The notes: a model not told the origin generated them from the sequence alone. Counted from the first letter of the stretch, positions 18,673 through 26,092 are shown. The stretch is DNA of 36,056 nt from Parabacteroides sp. (GCA_020026285.1 JAHHQS010000021.1:1-36056), one strand, 5' to 3'. A program made the numbers and translations.

Positions 18673-19614
18673 TTAAAAGAAAACACCTAATCCTGCATTT
18701 AAATCAACATATTTAAAATTGATTGTACTACAACCACCACTAAAAAAGACAGGACCAAATTTCAACATTACATCAAGATCAGCAGCAACTCCATTATACG
18801 AAGCATCCAAATGCTTCGCCCATCCTGTATCGACATCTATTGCGGTTTGCGGATCTACTGTTTTATATTCATATAACATGGTTCTTTTTCCATACCCGAA
18901 GCCAAGAGAGGTGTATAACCAATTCGTACATTTTACGACCAGACCTCCAGTTACAGCATAAGAATTTTTTTTCTTTTCATTCGTAAAATAATATGTTTTG
19001 TCAGAATCTAAACCAATCAATTCACCCCCATGCTGATTTGTACATTCTGAAGTATATTCATCAAAAGCCATGTTCGTTTTGAATCGAGCATACCAACCAA
19101 TATAACGTCCTACACCACCGATAGTCAAACCGAAAGGCGCTTCGATTGCATAATTATAGCCAACAAAGAAATCCATTCTTTTAGGGATATATCTGTCTTC
19201 TGAAGTATTTGAAATATATTCAACAGGTTTTCTTAATTGTATTAATTTATTTTTCCAATAATCAGCCAACTCTTCACTCTTTGATGCACCTATTCCTTTT
19301 TGATAATAAACGATAAGTTGATGTATAGCGGTTGTATCTTTTTCTGTTCCGCGTACATTTAAACAATTCAAACATTTATTCATCAAGCTACGCATAGAAG
19401 GGCGCATTTCCTCATTCTGAAGCCAAATCATTGTTAATTTATCAATGCTATAAGCATCACAATATGAGACACCTTCCTCAAACCACATTTTTGCATCTCG
19501 GAAATCCTTTCGTCTCAATGCATCATCACCTTTTTTATTATATTCCGTCTGTTGTTGTCCCCAGATATTTAAAGGGAACAGGATACAACATAATAATATC
19601 CAATATGTTCTCAT
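18673..19614 (-). CDS. Exported protein: TPR-like N-terminus plus predicted outer-membrane beta barrel
   Basis: I do not recognise the family of this 313-residue protein. It has a signal peptide (about 1-19, ending IWG-QQ). A TPR-like helical segment (about 22-110, with GDDALRRKDFRDAKMWFEEG) follows, then from about 145 a series of alternating hydrophobic/polar strands rich in Gly and aromatics (VGYNYAIEAPFGLTIGG, AVTGGLVVK, LGFGYGKR). It ends with a terminal Phe (GLGVFF), as outer-membrane barrels do. The TPR-like part resembles the TPR-like stretch in the periplasmic part of the kinase just upstream (GKKKMKEKDFSGAKNDF). The gene begins six bases after the kinase stop, so it is probably a partner of that kinase. 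Confidence 0.75.
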   Translation of the reverse strand: MRTYWILLCCILFPLNIWGQQQTEYNKKGDDALRRKDFRDAKMWFEEGVSYCDAYSIDKLTMIWLQNEEMRPSMRSLMNKCLNCLNVRGTEKDTTAIHQLIVYYQKGIGASKSEELADYWKNKLIQLRKPVEYISNTSEDRYIPKRMDFFVGYNYAIEAPFGLTIGGVGRYIGWYARFKTNMAFDEYTSECTNQHGGELIGLDSDKTYYFTNEKKKNSYAVTGGLVVKCTNWLYTSLGFGYGKRTMLYEYKTVDPQTAIDVDTGWAKHLDASYNGVAADLDVMLKFGPVFFSGGCSTINFKYVDLNAGLGVFF

Positions 19615-19620
19615 AATTTA

Positions 19621-21492
19621 TCAATAATATGTAGCACCTTTTGTTACTAACGAACCATTTGATGCATAAATATCATATAAATTATCTTCACGTTCAAAGG
19701 CTCTACCATTATCAGTTTTTCCAACGCTCAAATATTTACATGGTATTTTTTCATTACCTTTTTCATCAATAGCCCCATATCTATTGTTTGACTTCTTTCG
19801 AACAATTTTGAAAAGGCCGAATGGCATTTTCTCTTCATATAGAGCTTTCCTTTTTGAAATATTTATTTCTTCTATTTTTTCATCACAAGAAAATAATAAT
19901 CTCATGACTTCCTCTGTAATCTTCTGATCTTTGGCCAAAGTAAAATCATTTTTAGCTCCAGAAAAATCTTTTTCCTTCATCTTTTTTTTACCTGAAGCCA
20001 ATAAACGATTATAAAACTCTTCCGTCTCTTCTACAGATGGAGTTAAAGATACATTTTTTTCTTCAATTTTTACATCCGGAACTTCATCCTTTTTATTTTT
20101 AAGAGATTTCGCCGCTTCTATTTGATTTTTATTTAATGGACTTTTTTCAGCTCCTGCTACTTCGAGCTTTTTCTCAATTTTCTTTTTAGGTTCCTCCTTT
20201 TTGAGGACATTCTTATTTACGATCTTCTTTGCTATCGGTTCCGCCTTAACGTTTGTTCCTGATTTCTCTGTCGAAACTTTATTGTCAGCAATGTGATCTT
20301 TATCCAGAACCAAATCTTTTGATATGACAGGCTTGTTCTTCTGGTAATAATAAATACCACAGACACTACCAAGCACAGCTAATCCGGCTGTAACTGCCAT
20401 GATCTTAACGACAGGAGATTTTCTCTCTTTACTCAACTTTTCTTTTGAAACAGATTCTGGAATATCAACAATTGTTTCGTCATTATCATTAACCGTTAAT
20501 GAAGAATCAGTATATAACAATGTCGTTTCATCCTGCTGGTTTTCTGCAGATGTGGATATTAAATTATTCTTAACAGAATTATTTTCCACATCTTTCGGAA
20601 AAGTCAGAGCCCCCATCATTTCTGCAACAGACTGATATCTATTGGCAGGAATTATCTCCATAGCTTTTAATATAACAGACTCTGTCTTTTCAGAAATTGC
20701 AGGATTTATTTCTCTAGGATTAACCAGGGGACGAGTTGCTCGCAAAATAGACTCTGTCGGGATTTTACCAGTCAGTAAATTATAAATCGTAGCTCCAAGA
20801 GAATAGATATCAGGACAAGGAGTAAACGATGACATGCCTTCGTTATCATACTGTTCTATAGAAGCAAACCCTTTTGATAAAGTCAACATAGTTGTACTCG
20901 TTTCCTGTTCGCCAACATCATACCTTTTACTCACACCAAAATCAATTAAACGAGCATTATTATTCTTATCTATGATAATATTGCTGGGCTTAATATCTAA
21001 ATGAAGGATATTTTTTTGATGAACAAATTGTAAAGCATCCCCTATTTGATGAATATATCGCAACACTTCATTTTCAGGCAAAGTTCCTTCTTTTGCCAAT
21101 TTATCCTTTAAAGAACTACCAGCAATATATTCCATTGCAATATAAGCTGTATTATTTTCTTCAAAGACCTCTAATACGTTTACGATATAAGGATGATGAA
21201 CTTCAGAAAGGATTTTGGCTTCTTTGATAAGTTTTTCCTTAAATTTATCGAATAAAAGTTTTCCAGTATCTGAATGGACTTTGACCAAATCGGATTGAGG
21301 ATCTCGGACACAATAATCCTTAAAGAAATATTCTTTGATACACACAGGCACTTCCGTTCTCATAGCTCCAAGAGAACCTTTTACCTCTGTATACCATATT
21401 CCTTTATACGTTATTCCGAAGCCTCCTTGACCTATAACTTCGTTCAGTTTGTATTTTCCATTTTGAAGTAGATATCCTTTTGGCAAATTCAT
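19621..21492 (-). CDS. Membrane-spanning Ser/Thr protein kinase with TPR-like and WG-repeat-like tail
   Basis: From ATG 21492 the product has 623 residues; a TTG at 21510 would add six. The Hanks-type kinase domain covers about 12-295. It has the Gly loop GQGGFG (21-26), Lys53, Glu91, the catalytic loop HLDIKPSN (Asp166; HLD in place of HRD, so a non-RD kinase) and DFG (184-186). A juxtamembrane segment (300-360) is rich in Thr/Asp/Glu and contains DETT and TxxD sites at Thr333 and Thr340. One membrane helix (363-383) is followed by a Lys-rich spacer, a TPR-like segment (about 485-545) and a WG-repeat-like unit (RYGAIDEKGNEKIPCKY). The layout suggests a sensor whose tail lies in the periplasm. 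PP2C and FHA genes precede it. Confidence 0.93.
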   Translation of the reverse strand: MNLPKGYLLQNGKYKLNEVIGQGGFGITYKGIWYTEVKGSLGAMRTEVPVCIKEYFFKDYCVRDPQSDLVKVHSDTGKLLFDKFKEKLIKEAKILSEVHHPYIVNVLEVFEENNTAYIAMEYIAGSSLKDKLAKEGTLPENEVLRYIHQIGDALQFVHQKNILHLDIKPSNIIIDKNNNARLIDFGVSKRYDVGEQETSTTMLTLSKGFASIEQYDNEGMSSFTPCPDIYSLGATIYNLLTGKIPTESILRATRPLVNPREINPAISEKTESVILKAMEIIPANRYQSVAEMMGALTFPKDVENNSVKNNLISTSAENQQDETTLLYTDSSLTVNDNDETIVDIPESVSKEKLSKERKSPVVKIMAVTAGLAVLGSVCGIYYYQKNKPVISKDLVLDKDHIADNKVSTEKSGTNVKAEPIAKKIVNKNVLKKEEPKKKIEKKLEVAGAEKSPLNKNQIEAAKSLKNKKDEVPDVKIEEKNVSLTPSVEETEEFYNRLLASGKKKMKEKDFSGAKNDFTLAKDQKITEEVMRLLFSCDEKIEEINISKRKALYEEKMPFGLFKIVRKKSNNRYGAIDEKGNEKIPCKYLSVGKTDNGRAFEREDNLYDIYASNGSLVTKGATYY

Positions 21493-21538
21493 AAAACAAC
21501 AAATTTTCAATCTGCTTTATTTGCCAAAATTACGTTTT

Positions 21539-22342
21539 TTATATAAAAGAATAAAGGAAAGAAAGGAAATTTTGCTTTAGATTTTCTGTTTCCTTTACAG
21601 ATTCTACTGGTATCAGGGTGAAAGAAAAGTTATCCTTACTACATAATGAACACTTTTCTACAATTTTTTCTTTTTTGTTTTCAAGAGATTCTTTAACGGA
21701 GAATAAATTTTCGAGTTCCTGATTAGTATAGCTTTCGATTACACCATCAGTACAAAGTAATATCAAATCTCCTTCCTGAATATCTGTAAGAACTGTAACA
21801 TCTGCTTCTGTCGGACGTTTACTTCCCTGAATAGCTCGTAATATTATATTTTTTTGAGGATGTTTTATTGCTTCCTCTTCTGTAATCTTCCCCAGTCTGA
21901 CCCAGGAATTAACTAACGAATGATCTTCCGTTTGATACAATATTCTCCCTTTTCTAAGATGATAGATTCTACTATCACCAACATGAGCTATTACAATGGA
22001 AGAAGACATTACATATGCTAAAGTCATTGTAGTTGCCATTCCTAATGCTTCGGGATGTTCTGTAGTATAAGAATCAAAACATGTTTCTACATATTGTATC
22101 GCTTTATTAATAAAAGCTTTGTCAGGATTACCCTTCAGGAATGTCTTAAAAAAAGAACTGATTACATCGCAAGCCATGGAACTGGCTATTTCGCCCCGAC
22201 TTGCTCCCCCCACTCCGTCGCAGACCAAAAATAGTTTATCGGTAGATGAAACTATCTCCGGCAGAGGATAAACACTATCTTCATTATTATTTCGCCTTCC
22301 TTTATCACTTACCGTCAAAGGTCTTCCTAAAGTTATACTCAT
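21539..22342 (-). CDS. PP2C-type Ser/Thr protein phosphatase
   Basis: The 267-residue protein is a single-domain PP2C (PPM) metal-dependent phosphatase, most like the bacterial Stp/PrpC group. Metal-site motifs are NNNED (18-22), CDGVGG (41-46, Asp42), HVGDSRIY, CTDGVIE and a final DN in SKDNFSFTLI. It should remove phosphate from proteins modified by the adjacent kinase. No membrane segment or extra domain is seen, so it is cytoplasmic. It starts 11 bases after the FHA gene and precedes the kinase by 46 bases, the usual kinase-phosphatase pairing. Assignment is firm. Confidence 0.95.
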   Translation of the reverse strand: MSITLGRPLTVSDKGRRNNNEDSVYPLPEIVSSTDKLFLVCDGVGGASRGEIASSMACDVISSFFKTFLKGNPDKAFINKAIQYVETCFDSYTTEHPEALGMATTMTLAYVMSSSIVIAHVGDSRIYHLRKGRILYQTEDHSLVNSWVRLGKITEEEAIKHPQKNIILRAIQGSKRPTEADVTVLTDIQEGDLILLCTDGVIESYTNQELENLFSVKESLENKKEKIVEKCSLCSKDNFSFTLIPVESVKETENLKQNFLSFLYSFI

Positions 22343-22353
22343 AGCTTAACAAT

Positions 22354-22866
22354 TTATAGGTTAAAACGAAGGATGGTATGACCTATGATAATTTCATCAT
22401 TATCATTCAACACCACTTTCTCTCCTGGTTCTAAATAGTTGCTATTATATAACGTATGATTCTTGCTATTATTATCTGAAAGGAAATGTTTATAACCCGT
22501 ATGATCATCTTTCTTTACTTCTATTCGGATATGCTCACGGCTCATCGAGCGATCAGTAGTTTCTATCTTGATATTGGCATTCGATGCAGAAGATTTACGA
22601 CCAATAATATAAACGCCTTCCAACAGGGCGAAATGTTGTTCAGGAGTATTGGCATCGCTTATAACAGTCAGGTTTCCACAATGCTGAACCACTGGCTGAA
22701 TAAGAACAGTTTCAGAATCTTCTGAACCATTCTTTTCACCAGTAACAAGAGATACAGGTATAGCTTTCTTGCAATTGGGACATTTGAAGGAAGTAATTCC
22801 GAGGGGAAGTTTCCCCTCGTCTACTTTCAAACCGACACGACAATGTGGACATTTAATTGAAATCAT
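22354..22866 (-). CDS. Zinc-ribbon plus FHA domain protein
   Basis: The 170-residue cytoplasmic protein has an N-terminal zinc ribbon (Cys6, Cys9, Cys29, Cys32), a flexible Ser/Glu/Thr stretch (44-60, with ETVLI) and a C-terminal FHA domain. FHA domains bind phosphothreonine. The key residues are here: Gly89-Arg90, Ser109-Arg-Glu-His112 and the Asn-rich turn DNNSKNHT. It should read phosphorylation by the nearby kinase. The Thr in the flexible stretch is a possible phospho-site like that of mycobacterial GarA, which is inference. Its ATG overlaps the stop of the acidic-protein gene by four bases (ATGA), implying translational coupling. Confidence 0.92.
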   Translation of the reverse strand: MISIKCPHCRVGLKVDEGKLPLGITSFKCPNCKKAIPVSLVTGEKNGSEDSETVLIQPVVQHCGNLTVISDANTPEQHFALLEGVYIIGRKSSASNANIKIETTDRSMSREHIRIEVKKDDHTGYKHFLSDNNSKNHTLYNSNYLEPGEKVVLNDNDEIIIGHTILRFNL

Positions 22867-23117
22867 AAGATAAATGAGATATCAGATCCATCAACATCTA
22901 TAGAAAAACAATCGTCCATAGTATCATCTGAATCAGACATAATCGTAACATCATCTGATAAAGTGATAAAGTCAGAACCATCGATCGGCGTATCTTCGAG
23001 CATTACAGCATCCAAGATACCTTCATCTCCATCTACATCCAATACCACAGCATCCGATAGTAAAGGCACATCCTCACTATTGTCAATGGTAACGAATGTA
23101 TAATCATTCTCCTGCAT
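22863..23117 (-). CDS. Small extremely acidic protein without basic residues
   Basis: I do not recognise this 84-residue protein. It has 21 Asp and 4 Glu but no Lys, Arg or His, so its net charge is about -25. There is no signal peptide or membrane helix. Hydrophobic residues alternate with Asp in short strands (VVLDVDGDEGILDAVMLED), and Ser/Thr-Asp clusters dominate the second half. Three Thr residues have Asp at +3: Thr43 (TPID), Thr52 (TLSD) and Thr66 (TMDD), the spacing some FHA domains prefer. The gene is real by context: it is preceded by a good promoter and overlaps the FHA gene by four bases. It may be a kinase substrate or FHA ligand, or an acidic competitor. Calcium-loop-like DVDGDEG is noted, but no full EF-hand is visible. 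Confidence 0.8.
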   Translation of the reverse strand: MQENDYTFVTIDNSEDVPLLSDAVVLDVDGDEGILDAVMLEDTPIDGSDFITLSDDVTIMSDSDDTMDDCFSIDVDGSDISFIL

Positions 23118-23158
23118 AATACTATCCCTTCCTCATTAATTATATTTTTATCCCTATG

Positions 23159-23188
23159 CAAAAATAAGAAATGGGAGTATTATAACAA
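23159..23188 (-). promoter_or_regulatory. Bacteroidota promoter of the acidic/FHA/PP2C/kinase operon
   Basis: On the minus strand, TTG (23188-23186, within ATTG-like CATTG) is followed after 19 bases by TATTTTTG (23166-23159), a full match to TAnnTTTG. Transcription would start about 35 bases before the acidic-protein ATG. The 139-base gap is the only sizeable one in the cluster, so the long run to pbpC may be one transcript. Confidence 0.65.
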
Positions 23189-23256
23189 TGGATATTTACT
23201 TCAGATAATCAAACGATTGGGTTTTATGTACAAAAGGTGGTGTTTTCTTATACGAA

Positions 23257-23913
23257 CTACTTGGTTACCCATTTAGCCTGACAAGAGGGATTAGGACAAT
23301 GTTTTCTGTTTTGAAGAGACTCCCAGGGGATATCGCCTAAAAAAGTTCCACACTTTGGACAGACATAATCTATTTTAAATTGATTGGTTAATTGTTGAAG
23401 CTGCTGAGGTATTTTTGCTGATTGCCGGGCTCCCATATAGATACCGATAACTGGTGCCAAAACTGTAAATAACAAACTAATCAAGAACCATCCTCTATTA
23501 CCTTCACCTGCAAAAGTGACAACCAGGCCGATTATACCTGGCAAAGCAAAAGGTAAAGATTGGAATAATCTTGTTTTGAACTGGTTGGATGATTGTATTC
23601 TAACTTTCTCACGTGTATAATCATCGTATACCTTCTTTAAGGCATCAAACTCCATACTATAATCATTCTTACACTTCAAAGCTGCACGGAAATCCAGTTC
23701 ATAATCTTTTCCAAGAAGAATCGTATCAGCGGGAGTAACCTTTTTTCGAACAATCTGAACGCCATTCACATAACTACCATTGGAAGAATCCAGATCTTCA
23801 AGGAACCAGCATCCTGCTTCATCTTCAACCAAGCGGGCATGAAATCTGCTGACATGAGGATTATTAACAACAAAATCATTGCTTTGGGCTTTTCCGATTG
23901 TGATAGTTATCAT
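23257..23913 (-). CDS. FHA domain protein with two membrane helices and C-terminal zinc ribbon
   Basis: The 218-residue protein starts directly with an FHA domain (about 1-75). Phosphothreonine-reading residues SRFH (22-25) and the SSNGSYVNG turn are present, but the usual Gly-Arg is Gly7-Lys8. A helical linker (80-118) precedes two membrane helices (about 119-136 and 142-161). A cytoplasmic tail with a zinc ribbon follows (Cys185, Cys188, Cys206, Cys211). It would hold phosphorylated partners at the inner membrane, where the kinase is anchored. It is translated 20 bases after the LytTR gene, in a separate unit from the downstream acidic/FHA operon. Confidence 0.9.
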   Translation of the reverse strand: MITITIGKAQSNDFVVNNPHVSRFHARLVEDEAGCWFLEDLDSSNGSYVNGVQIVRKKVTPADTILLGKDYELDFRAALKCKNDYSMEFDALKKVYDDYTREKVRIQSSNQFKTRLFQSLPFALPGIIGLVVTFAGEGNRGWFLISLLFTVLAPVIGIYMGARQSAKIPQQLQQLTNQFKIDYVCPKCGTFLGDIPWESLQNRKHCPNPSCQAKWVTK

Positions 23914-23933
23914 AATAAAATTCCTGTTTAAAA

Positions 23934-24305
23934 TTAAAAACCTTTTTCAACTTCTTTTTCCAAAGATTCCTTCAACTGCTTCAAGGGATCTTTTGAAATA
24001 ACCAGTTCCCTAGGTTTACCTTCTTGAGTTAATAATAATAATTTCTGTTTAGGCAAATTTATTTGTAAAATATGATTTTTATTAATAATATGACTCTTTC
24101 CTACTCTTACAAGTATATCATTACTTTCTGCCACTTGTTTTTCTAACAATTCTTCAATCTTACCTATATTGATAGCAAAAGTAAATTGAATACCATTCGA
24201 TAGTAAAAGTTTTGTGTAATTTCTGTCTGCTTCAAAATAGAGAATCTGACCAATCTTTATACGAAGAAGTTCATCTCTAGTTTTAATCATTAGATATCGG
24301 TCCAT
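23934..24305 (-). CDS. LytTR-domain DNA-binding protein
   Basis: The 123-residue protein is a stand-alone LytTR domain. It has the opening strand pattern ILYFEADRNYTKL, and the core VRVGKSHIINKNHI closely follows the family consensus (RVHRSYIVN). No receiver or membrane domain is attached, so input must come from elsewhere, possibly from phosphorylation or FHA contact; this is inference. It is the first gene of the signalling cluster and lies 20 bases before the membrane FHA gene. Its targets may include the promoter at 23159-23188, but I could not identify LytTR direct repeats there. Confidence 0.9.
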   Translation of the reverse strand: MDRYLMIKTRDELLRIKIGQILYFEADRNYTKLLLSNGIQFTFAINIGKIEELLEKQVAESNDILVRVGKSHIINKNHILQINLPKQKLLLLTQEGKPRELVISKDPLKQLKESLEKEVEKGF

Positions 24306-24333
24306 TACCTTTAAATTTTACTGTTTTGTAAAA

Positions 24334-24341
24334 CAAATATA
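24334..24341 (-). promoter_or_regulatory. Bacteroidota -7 element upstream of the LytTR gene
   Basis: TATATTTG on the minus strand matches TAnnTTTG, 29 bases before the LytTR ATG. No clear -33 TTG is seen. A short dyad GTTTT/AAAAC (24323-24334) lies just downstream and could be an operator. Confidence 0.45.
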
Positions 24342-24374
24342 CTACTTTTATTTTAAAGAATTAAAGTGTATCTT

Positions 24375-24415
24375 AAAAAATCTGTGCCCGGCAATCTTAG
24401 TCAGACACAGATTTT
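24375..24415 (-). terminator. Rho-independent terminator of the universal stress protein gene
   Basis: A 10-bp stem (24377-24386 AAAATCTGTG with 24406-24415) with a 19-base loop is followed on the minus strand by a run of six T. It lies 40 bases after the USP stop and separates that gene from the LytTR promoter. Confidence 0.75.
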
Positions 24416-24454
24416 ATAGAAAACTCTTTAACAATTATTATCGAATATCAAAAA

Positions 24455-25564
24455 TCATGTATGCAATACCAATAGAGGAGTATCTGTATGGAACAACATA
24501 CGTTTGGCAATACTTGGATTAAGAATTCTTGACAAGATATTCCGCCTGTAAGTTGTCAAAGCAATCATATCAATATTCTTATCTCTTACAAACTTTTCAA
24601 TAGCAACAAGCAAATCTCCATCATCTAATACAGTATGAGTTATATTAGCATCTTTGTAATGTTGTTTGAAATAGTCTTTTGCACCTGTCAATCGGATTTC
24701 ATTCCAATCGTTTCTACTTGTTGAGATATTAAATAAATGGATATTAACGTCATAGCCTTTCATAATATCCATAAATAAATCAAAGGCTATCAAATCTCTT
24801 TGACTGAAAGAGGTTGCAAAAGCGACATTCTTCATATCTGAAAGGTTAGTAAATGGAATATTCTCAGGAATAGCCAATACCGGAATCTTATTCATCTCGA
24901 TTACCTCGCCTGTCACACTTCCTATCAAATCAATATCCTTCTGATCCTTTCCACGAGTACCCATTACAATCAAATCGGGATGATATTCTTTGCTATAAGC
25001 CAATATCACCTCTTCAGGTAAACCTTCACGTAATGTATAATAGAAGTTCACAGCAGGCAGCTCTTTCTTTTCTATCATTTCTTCAAGAGTCGTACACATT
25101 GTATTCATATCAGCCTGAACACGCTCCAGCATCTTACGTGAGCTTTCCTCGTTGGCCTGATAAGCCATCGTGTCACCTAAAGGAATTGCAGATGGGAAAT
25201 ACGGACTGAAATAAGCATTCAGAATCATAACTTCGGCATCCACTTTTGCAGCAAAATTAATGGCAATCTCACAAGCTTTCAATGAATAATCAGAAAAATC
25301 AACAGGAACTAATATCCTCTTCCCCTTTGCACTAATTTCAGAATCAGGTTCAGGAGATTTCTCCAAATTGGTATCCTCTATAATACGTAATGCATGGGGC
25401 AAATCACTTTCTTTTATTCGAACTCTCACACCAGCAGAAATGACTGGCTGAATTTGATTTACATTGTGAATATAAACCTCTATACCTTCTGATTCAAGAA
25501 TCATCTTTAACATCTGAGCTTTTTCGTAGGTATGAATTGCTAATGTTACCAATTTTTCTTCCAT
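24455..25564 (-). CDS. DUF2007 domain fused to universal stress protein domains
   Basis: The 369-residue protein (ATG 25564; TTG 25570 would add two residues) has an N-terminal DUF2007 domain (about 3-65), a small PII-like putative signalling fold. A UspA domain (about 82-240) follows, starting with RILVPVDFSDYS. It carries the ATP-binding pattern GxxGx9GS in GTRGKDQKDIDLIGSVTGEVI. The C-terminal third (about 245-369) is a second, degenerate USP-like domain ending TPLLVLHT and lacking that glycine pattern. Members respond to starvation and oxidative or redox stress. It stands alone between a terminator and the small HTH gene. Domain calls are firm; the role is general. Confidence 0.88.
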   Translation of the reverse strand: MEEKLVTLAIHTYEKAQMLKMILESEGIEVYIHNVNQIQPVISAGVRVRIKESDLPHALRIIEDTNLEKSPEPDSEISAKGKRILVPVDFSDYSLKACEIAINFAAKVDAEVMILNAYFSPYFPSAIPLGDTMAYQANEESSRKMLERVQADMNTMCTTLEEMIEKKELPAVNFYYTLREGLPEEVILAYSKEYHPDLIVMGTRGKDQKDIDLIGSVTGEVIEMNKIPVLAIPENIPFTNLSDMKNVAFATSFSQRDLIAFDLFMDIMKGYDVNIHLFNISTSRNDWNEIRLTGAKDYFKQHYKDANITHTVLDDGDLLVAIEKFVRDKNIDMIALTTYRRNILSRILNPSIAKRMLFHTDTPLLVLHT

Positions 25565-25670
25565 ATTCAATTCGTTTTAAAAAGTACAACTAATCATCAA
25601 TTTCAATACCATCTTAACAAAATATCTGGGGAAACAGATATCAAGAGGAGTGAAAATCTGTAAATATAAA

Positions 25671-25706
25671 TCCCAAGGCAATCTATCTCTATAAATAACC
25701 TTGGGA
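25671..25706 (-). terminator. Probable terminator of the small HTH gene
   Basis: An 8-bp inverted repeat TCCCAAGG/CCTTGGGA (25671-25678, 25699-25706) with a 20-base loop lies 34 bases after the HTH stop. The following minus-strand sequence is AT-rich but has only short T runs. Confidence 0.45.
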
Positions 25707-25739
25707 CTACACAAATAATAAGAAGAATGCGATTAAAAT

Positions 25740-26012
25740 TTACGCTTCAAGTGCAGCTTCTTCTTTGCTTTCTGCAAGAATCTGCTGTGCACGATCTAAA
25801 ATTGTTGTATCATCTAATACTACTAAACCACCTTCAGGACCTGGTTCGATGTGAATACCACAACTCTTACCTTCCTGGAAATTTTGTCCACCAAAATAAT
25901 TACGTACTGTTTCAACAGAAATACCAAGCTCATCAGCAATACGATGAGAAGAACCATCTGGCAGACTATCTTTAATCTTACGAAGTTCGTTAAATGTAAT
26001 TGTCTTAGGCAT
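25740..26012 (-). CDS. Small helix-turn-helix DNA-binding protein
   Basis: The 90-residue protein has a helix-turn-helix at about 20-42 (SSHRIADELGISVETVRNYF), resembling a compact regulator or nucleoid-type protein conserved in Bacteroidota. A glycine-rich middle (CGIHIEPGPEGGLVVLDD) and an acidic, Ala-rich C-terminus follow. No ligand-binding or receiver domain is present. It is a single-gene unit with a candidate promoter about 73 bases upstream and a hairpin downstream. The target genes are unknown; the neighbouring stress protein and the bat operon are possibilities with no direct support. Confidence 0.85.
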   Translation of the reverse strand: MPKTITFNELRKIKDSLPDGSSHRIADELGISVETVRNYFGGQNFQEGKSCGIHIEPGPEGGLVVLDDTTILDRAQQILAESKEEAALEA

Positions 26013-26084
26013 GATTATTAGTTTTAATAGTTATACTTTTGTTAATTATTATACCGCTAACTTATACAATTTGTTTGAAAGGTC

Positions 26085-26092
26085 CAAACATA
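26085..26092 (-). promoter_or_regulatory. Candidate -7 element for the small HTH gene
   Basis: TATGTTTG on the minus strand matches TAnnTTTG. It overlaps a 9-bp inverted repeat (26086-26094 AAACATATT with 26117-26125 AATATGTTT). The repeat might be an operator, or a weak terminator for the PAP2 gene ending at 26217. No -33 element is clear. Confidence 0.35.

Noticed and set aside
22863..23117. Calcium-binding EF-hand in the acidic protein (DVDGDEG)
   Set aside because: Only the first part of a loop matches; flanking helices and the Glu at position 12 of the loop are not convincing.
19621..24305. Type VI secretion regulatory locus (kinase, PP2C and FHA together)
   Set aside because: No sheath, baseplate, Hcp, VgrG or membrane-complex gene is present, and the neighbours are outer-membrane and cell-wall genes.
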